From Cypionkella sp. (lineage in GTDB: Bacteria > Pseudomonadota > Alphaproteobacteria > Rhodobacterales > Rhodobacteraceae): a stretch of 7,816 nucleotides of DNA. Both the position numbers and the translations under genes were made by a program. Position 1 is the stretch's first letter. Each line of letters opens with the position of its first letter. Of the stretch, positions 4,764 through 7,816 are shown piece after piece. Location of the stretch: the NCBI GenBank assembly GCA_018063485.1, contig JAGPBG010000091.1, positions 1-7,816 of the forward strand, written 5' to 3'. The notes under the pieces are model-generated. The model did not search any database. It was not told where the DNA came from and saw nothing but the letters and a program-made list of their open reading frames with translations.

Positions 4764-7181
4764 TTAGCTGCGCAACACGCCCCCCGTGGCCTTGCTTACC
4801 TTGTCAATGATCTTGGCACAGACCGCTTCGATATCGGCCTCGGTCAGGGTTTTGTCGCTGGGTTGCAGACGCACCGACAGGGCGATGGATTTCTTGCCGG
4901 TGCCCATTTGGGACTCGGCCTTGTCGCCGGTGAACTGATCGAACAGGCGCACCGATTCGATCAGCGTCTTGTCGGCCCCGGTGGCGGCGTTGATTGCGGT
5001 AAGCGCCTCGACGCCCTCATCGACAACGAAAGCAAAGTCGCGCTCGACCGCTTGCAGATCCGACAGCGCCAGCGCAGGGCGCAAGGGCGTTTTCACCTTG
5101 GGCAGCGGCACATTGGCGATCAGAACCGTGAAGGCGACCGTGGGGCCCTTGATATCAAAGGCTTGCAGGATGCGTGGGTGCAGATCGCCATAGCTGGCCA
5201 GCGTGTTGGGGCCAAGCGAGATCACCCCCGCGCGGCCCGGATGCCACCACGGGGCCAGCTTGCGGGTGATTTGCGTGCGGGCAGGAGCGCCAAGGGCTGA
5301 TAGGACAGCCTCGACATCGGCCTTGGCGTCGAAGGTATCAACGGGGCGGCGGCTGTTATAGGGATCGCGCGGGGCGGAGGATCCGATCAACAGGCCGGTA
5401 GCCTGCAAATGCTGATCGCCCGGCTCGCCGCCGTGGAAGGCCGGGCCAACCTCGAACAGCGCCATATCGGCAAAGCCGCGCGCCTGATTGCGCGCAGCCG
5501 CGCGCAACAGGCCGGGCAGCAGGTCGGGGCGCAGATGGGTCATTTCCGACGAGATCGGGTTATCGACGCGCACTGCATCGCTTCCGCCGCCGAAATGGGT
5601 CGCGGCGGCTTGATCAATGAAGCTGTAGGTCACGCATTCATTATACCCCAGCGCTGCGATGGTGCGACGGGCGGTGCGCTCGCGCACTTGCAGAGGCGTC
5701 AGGATCGGGCGCGGCACGCCCTCAGTCGCGCGGCGTAGCGGTTTGCCGGCCAATCTTGACAGGCTGGCGACGCGGGCGATTTCCTCGACCAGATCAGCCT
5801 CGCCCAGCACATCAGGGCGCCATGTGGGCGGGGTGCATCTGGTGCCATCAAGAGTGAAACCGAGCGCTTGCAAGGTGGCGCGCTGATCCGACTCCGCGAT
5901 ATCCATGCCGACGAGTTTGCCGACGCGGGCGGGGTCGAAAGTGTAGCTGCGGCTGGTGTCGGGGATCGCGCCATCGAGCGCCAGATCAGAGGCCTCACCG
6001 CCGCAAAGATCAAGGATCATCTGGGTGGCAAGGTCGAGGCCCTGAAGGGTGAAAGCGGGATCAATGCCGCGCTCGAACCGATAGCGCGCATCAGAATTGA
6101 TCCGCAAAGCGCGGCCTGTGGTGGCGATGGTGATCGGATCCCAGAAGGCGGATTCGAGGAAAACATCGGTAGTGGATTCGGTGCAGCCTGACTGTTCACC
6201 GCCCATTATTCCGGCCAGGGATTCAACGCCTTGATCATCGGAAATCACCATCTGGCCCGCGCGCAGGGTATAGGTCTTGCCATCGAGGGCCAGCAATTCC
6301 TCGCCGCCAAGCGCTGCGCGAATACGCAGATCGCCCCGCACTTTGGCCAGATCAAACACATGCAGCGGGCGGTTCAGACCATGGGTGAAGAAGTTGGTGA
6401 TATCGACCAGCGCCGAAATCGGGCGCAACCCGATGGCCTTGAGCCGGTCGGCCAGCCAAGCGGGGGAGGGGCCATTTTTCACGCCGCGGATGGTGCGGCC
6501 TGCGAAGATCGGGCAGCCCTTGGCCTTGAGATCAGCGTCGATCTTGACGGCAACCGCCGAGGGGAAGCCACCTTTGATCGTCACCGAGGGCAGGGGTTTC
6601 AGCGTGCCCAAACCGCGCGCGGCCAGATCGCGGGCGATGCCGCGCACACCCAAAGCGTCGGGGCGGTTGGGGGTGATTTTCACATAGATCATCGGATCGT
6701 TCAGGCCGCGATAATCGACAAAGCGCATCCCCAGCGGTGCATCTTCGGGCAGATCAATGATGCCGTCATGGTCATCCGAGAGCATCAGCTCGCGCTCGGA
6801 ACAGAGCATTCCATTTGATTCCACACCGCGAATGACGCCGGGTTTCAGATCAACCCCGGTGCCGGGCACATGGGTGCCAACCGGAGCAAAGACGCCGACA
6901 AGGCCGGTGCGGGCGTTTGGCGCGCCACAAACCACCTGCACCTCTTGCATGGGGCCTTCGGGGCCATCGGGCCAGGTGGCCACACGGCACAGGCGCAAAC
7001 GATCGGCATTGGGGTGCTGCACCGCTTCGATCACCCGGCAAATCCGAAATGCACCCAGCTTTTCCGCAGGATTTTCAACGCCTTCAACCTCGTGGCCCAG
7101 ATCGGTCAGGGCGTAGAGGATGTCGTCAAGCGGAGCCTCGGTTTCAAGGTGATCTTTCAGCCAGGACAGGGTGAATTTCAT
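4764..7181 (-). CDS. pheT: Phenylalanine--tRNA ligase subunit beta
   Basis: An 805-residue protein, the usual length for bacterial PheT, which forms an alpha2-beta2 enzyme with PheS to charge tRNA(Phe) in the cytoplasm. Domains in order: an N-terminal segment starting MKFTLSWLKDHLETEAPLDD; the OB-fold tRNA-binding domain, about 40-150 (HPNADRLRLCRV, VVCGAPNAR); the B3/4 editing domain, about 210-390 (DITNFFTHGLNRPLHVFD, SLAGIMGGEQSG); the B5 domain, about 400-475; the catalytic-like core, about 490-690 (NPISSEMTHLRPDLLPGLL, MALFEVGPAFHGG); and the C-terminal ferredoxin-fold anticodon-binding domain, about 710-804 (AVERDFAFVVDE, LTEADIEAVCAKII). A GAGG ribosome site (minus strand, 7189-7192) lies 7 bases before the ATG. 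All parts appear intact. pheS is not immediately upstream, as it is in most bacteria. A small ORF and rpe diverge from pheT, so it must have its own promoter in 7182-7334. Confidence 0.98.
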   Translation of the reverse strand: MKFTLSWLKDHLETEAPLDDILYALTDLGHEVEGVENPAEKLGAFRICRVIEAVQHPNADRLRLCRVATWPDGPEGPMQEVQVVCGAPNARTGLVGVFAPVGTHVPGTGVDLKPGVIRGVESNGMLCSERELMLSDDHDGIIDLPEDAPLGMRFVDYRGLNDPMIYVKITPNRPDALGVRGIARDLAARGLGTLKPLPSVTIKGGFPSAVAVKIDADLKAKGCPIFAGRTIRGVKNGPSPAWLADRLKAIGLRPISALVDITNFFTHGLNRPLHVFDLAKVRGDLRIRAALGGEELLALDGKTYTLRAGQMVISDDQGVESLAGIMGGEQSGCTESTTDVFLESAFWDPITIATTGRALRINSDARYRFERGIDPAFTLQGLDLATQMILDLCGGEASDLALDGAIPDTSRSYTFDPARVGKLVGMDIAESDQRATLQALGFTLDGTRCTPPTWRPDVLGEADLVEEIARVASLSRLAGKPLRRATEGVPRPILTPLQVRERTARRTIAALGYNECVTYSFIDQAAATHFGGGSDAVRVDNPISSEMTHLRPDLLPGLLRAAARNQARGFADMALFEVGPAFHGGEPGDQHLQATGLLIGSSAPRDPYNSRRPVDTFDAKADVEAVLSALGAPARTQITRKLAPWWHPGRAGVISLGPNTLASYGDLHPRILQAFDIKGPTVAFTVLIANVPLPKVKTPLRPALALSDLQAVERDFAFVVDEGVEALTAINAATGADKTLIESVRLFDQFTGDKAESQMGTGKKSIALSVRLQPSDKTLTEADIEAVCAKIIDKVSKATGGVLRS

Positions 7182-7334
7182 CGGAATGCCTCAATGGATG
7201 CGCAAAACGGGATTAGCGCAATGCGGCGGAAAGGGAAAGCGGGGGGCGGCAGGTTTCCGTTGTGGAAACGGGTTGTCGCGGGTTTGAGGGGCCAAATGCC
7301 ATATTCTACGCGTCGTTTCGAGGTAGACAGGGGC
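7182..7334. promoter_or_regulatory. Divergent intergenic region between pheT and the small membrane ORF
   Basis: Because pheT (minus) and the 50-codon ORF/rpe (plus) diverge here, promoters for both should lie in this stretch. I do not find sigma70 boxes good enough to place: the AT-rich TATTCT near 7312-7317 is a possible plus-strand -10, but no -35 at a normal distance is convincing. A short hairpin, GTTTCC (7253-7258) with GGAAAC (7264-7269) around GTTGT, lies near the middle and could be an operator or chance. Confidence 0.35.
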
Positions 7335-7487
7335 ATGATGCAGATGCTTGACATACCCAAGGACCGAAAGCCGATCAAAGCGGGCCGCATATGCGTGCTG
7401 CTTGGCTTGACCATCCTGTTGTTCCTGTCGATCTCGCTTGAGTTCGGCAAGCCCTCGCGCGCTGCTGTGGAAAACACGCAAAACTGA
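7335..7487 (+). CDS. Small single-helix membrane protein, hypothetical
   Basis: A 50-codon frame from ATG 7335, translating MMQMLDIPKDRKPIKAGRIC, then a hydrophobic helix at about residues 19-35 (ICVLLGLTILLFLSISL), then a short polar tail ending ENTQN. The Lys/Arg-rich N-terminus suggests it faces the cytoplasm, with the C-terminus in the periplasm. Start choice is uncertain: AGGGG at 7329-7333 is too close to ATG 7335 but 4 bases from ATG 7338 and 10 from ATG 7344, so the true product may be 47-50 residues. The frame stays open far upstream, but that part is antisense to pheT and does not look like protein. It lies 76 bases before rpe and may be co-transcribed with it. I do not recognise a family; it is supported by the clean helix and its intergenic position only. 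Confidence 0.5.
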   Translation: MMQMLDIPKDRKPIKAGRICVLLGLTILLFLSISLEFGKPSRAAVENTQN

Positions 7488-7496
7488 ATTGCCGGG

Positions 7497-7545
7497 TTGC
7501 AGGCCGAGGTCGGCTTCGCTAGGCCTTTGCAAACGCCTTCGGGCG
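7497..7545 (+). promoter_or_regulatory. Structured leader just upstream of rpe
   Basis: Two hairpins stand in a row. The first pairs TTGCAGGCC (7497-7505) with GGCC..TGCAA (7522-7532), nine base pairs with a two-base TT bulge. The second is CGCC-TTCG-GGCG (7534-7545), a stable UUCG-type tetraloop. The rpe ribosome site follows 7 bases later. No T-run follows either stem, so neither is a standard terminator. The structure may affect mRNA stability or rpe translation, which is inference. Confidence 0.4.
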
Positions 7546-7552
7546 AAAGCAT

Positions 7553-7557
7553 AGGAG
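7553..7557 (+). promoter_or_regulatory. Ribosome binding site of rpe
   Basis: AGGAG lies 6 bases before ATG 7564, an ideal distance, and fixes the rpe start. Confidence 0.8.
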
Positions 7558-7563
7558 TGCGCG

Positions 7564-7816
7564 ATGTCCTTCTCCCGGTCGATCAAGATTGCTCCGTCGA
7601 TCCTTGCCGCCGATTTCGCCAATTTCGGCGCGGAATGTCGCGCGATTGAAGAGCAAGGCGCGGATTGGGTGCATGTGGATGTGATGGACGGGCATTTCGT
7701 GCCCAATATCACCTTTGGCCCGGCGATGTGTGCCGCCATTCGGCCCCATATCAAGGGCGTGATGGACGTGCATCTGATGATCGCGCCGGTTGATCCCTAT
7801 ATCGAGGCCTTCGCCA
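7564..7816 (+). CDS. rpe: Ribulose-phosphate 3-epimerase, N-terminal part (cut by window end)
   Basis: The first 84 residues of Rpe, a cytoplasmic metal-dependent TIM-barrel enzyme that interconverts ribulose 5-phosphate and xylulose 5-phosphate in the pentose phosphate pathway and, where present, the Calvin cycle. The diagnostic start IAPSILAADFANFG is at residues 9-22. WVHVDVMDGHFVPNITFGP (35-53) supplies the metal ligand His37 and the catalytic, metal-binding Asp39, and VMDVHLMI (66-73) supplies the metal ligand His70. The complete protein is normally about 220-230 residues, so roughly the last 140 lie beyond the window. The start at ATG 7564 is set by AGGAG at 7553-7557. Identity is secure. 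Confidence 0.97.
   Translation, partial: MSFSRSIKIAPSILAADFANFGAECRAIEEQGADWVHVDVMDGHFVPNITFGPAMCAAIRPHIKGVMDVHLMIAPVDPYIEAFA

Noticed and set aside
4752..7116. Several plus-strand frames antisense to pheT and extending past its stop
   Set aside because: They are shadows of pheT, which is intact over all 805 codons with every expected domain.
7178..7773. Minus-strand frames across the small ORF and the start of rpe
   Set aside because: Antisense to rpe, which has an unmistakable N-terminus and ribosome site; the translations lack any protein-like features.

Overview
The window looks like chromosomal DNA from an alphaproteobacterium, most likely of the Rhodobacterales (Roseobacter/Rhodobacter group). 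Four things support this: the moderately high GC content, the recognisable DUF6638 and DUF1523 family proteins (recalled as typical of that order, not searched), the G-rich 'CCCCTTGTGGGGAGGGG' type palindromic repeats next to a DUF559 gene, and the normal housekeeping genes pheT and rpe. No tRNA, rRNA, CRISPR array, prophage or complete insertion sequence is visible.

Layout. Positions 2-136 are the 3' end of an unrecognised plus-strand gene. Next comes a dense inverted repeat (about 152-260) that runs into a DUF559 (Vsr/PD-(D/E)XK-like nuclease fold) gene, 264-647. That gene overlaps the start of a DUF6638 gene (644-2005) by ATGA. DUF6638 overlaps a small two-helix membrane protein (2002-2268, TTG start), and this is followed after a 12-base gap by a DUF1523 membrane protein (2281-2961). 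These plus-strand genes form one tight, probably co-transcribed unit. A GC-rich, probably bidirectional terminator separates it from two minus-strand genes: a GMC-family FAD oxidoreductase (3014-4615) and, upstream of it in the direction of transcription, pheT (4764-7181). The pheT-GMC spacer contains a 94-bp segment with perfect 13-bp terminal inverted repeats, flanked by copies of TTAGCT, one of which contains the pheT stop codon. This looks like a small non-autonomous insertion (MITE-like). Divergent from pheT are a 50-codon membrane-peptide ORF (7335-7487) and, after a structured leader, the 5' part of rpe (from 7564, cut by the window end).

Function. pheT (translation) and rpe (pentose phosphate/Calvin cycle) are housekeeping genes. 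The GMC enzyme probably oxidises an alcohol of unknown identity. The DUF6638/small membrane protein/DUF1523 group is a compact uncharacterised unit with one large, probably soluble protein and two membrane proteins. I do not see a clear new defence or biosynthetic system. The observations most worth following are the MITE-like element at the pheT stop codon, the repeat-plus-DUF559 cassette at the head of the DUF6638 unit, and that uncharacterised unit itself.
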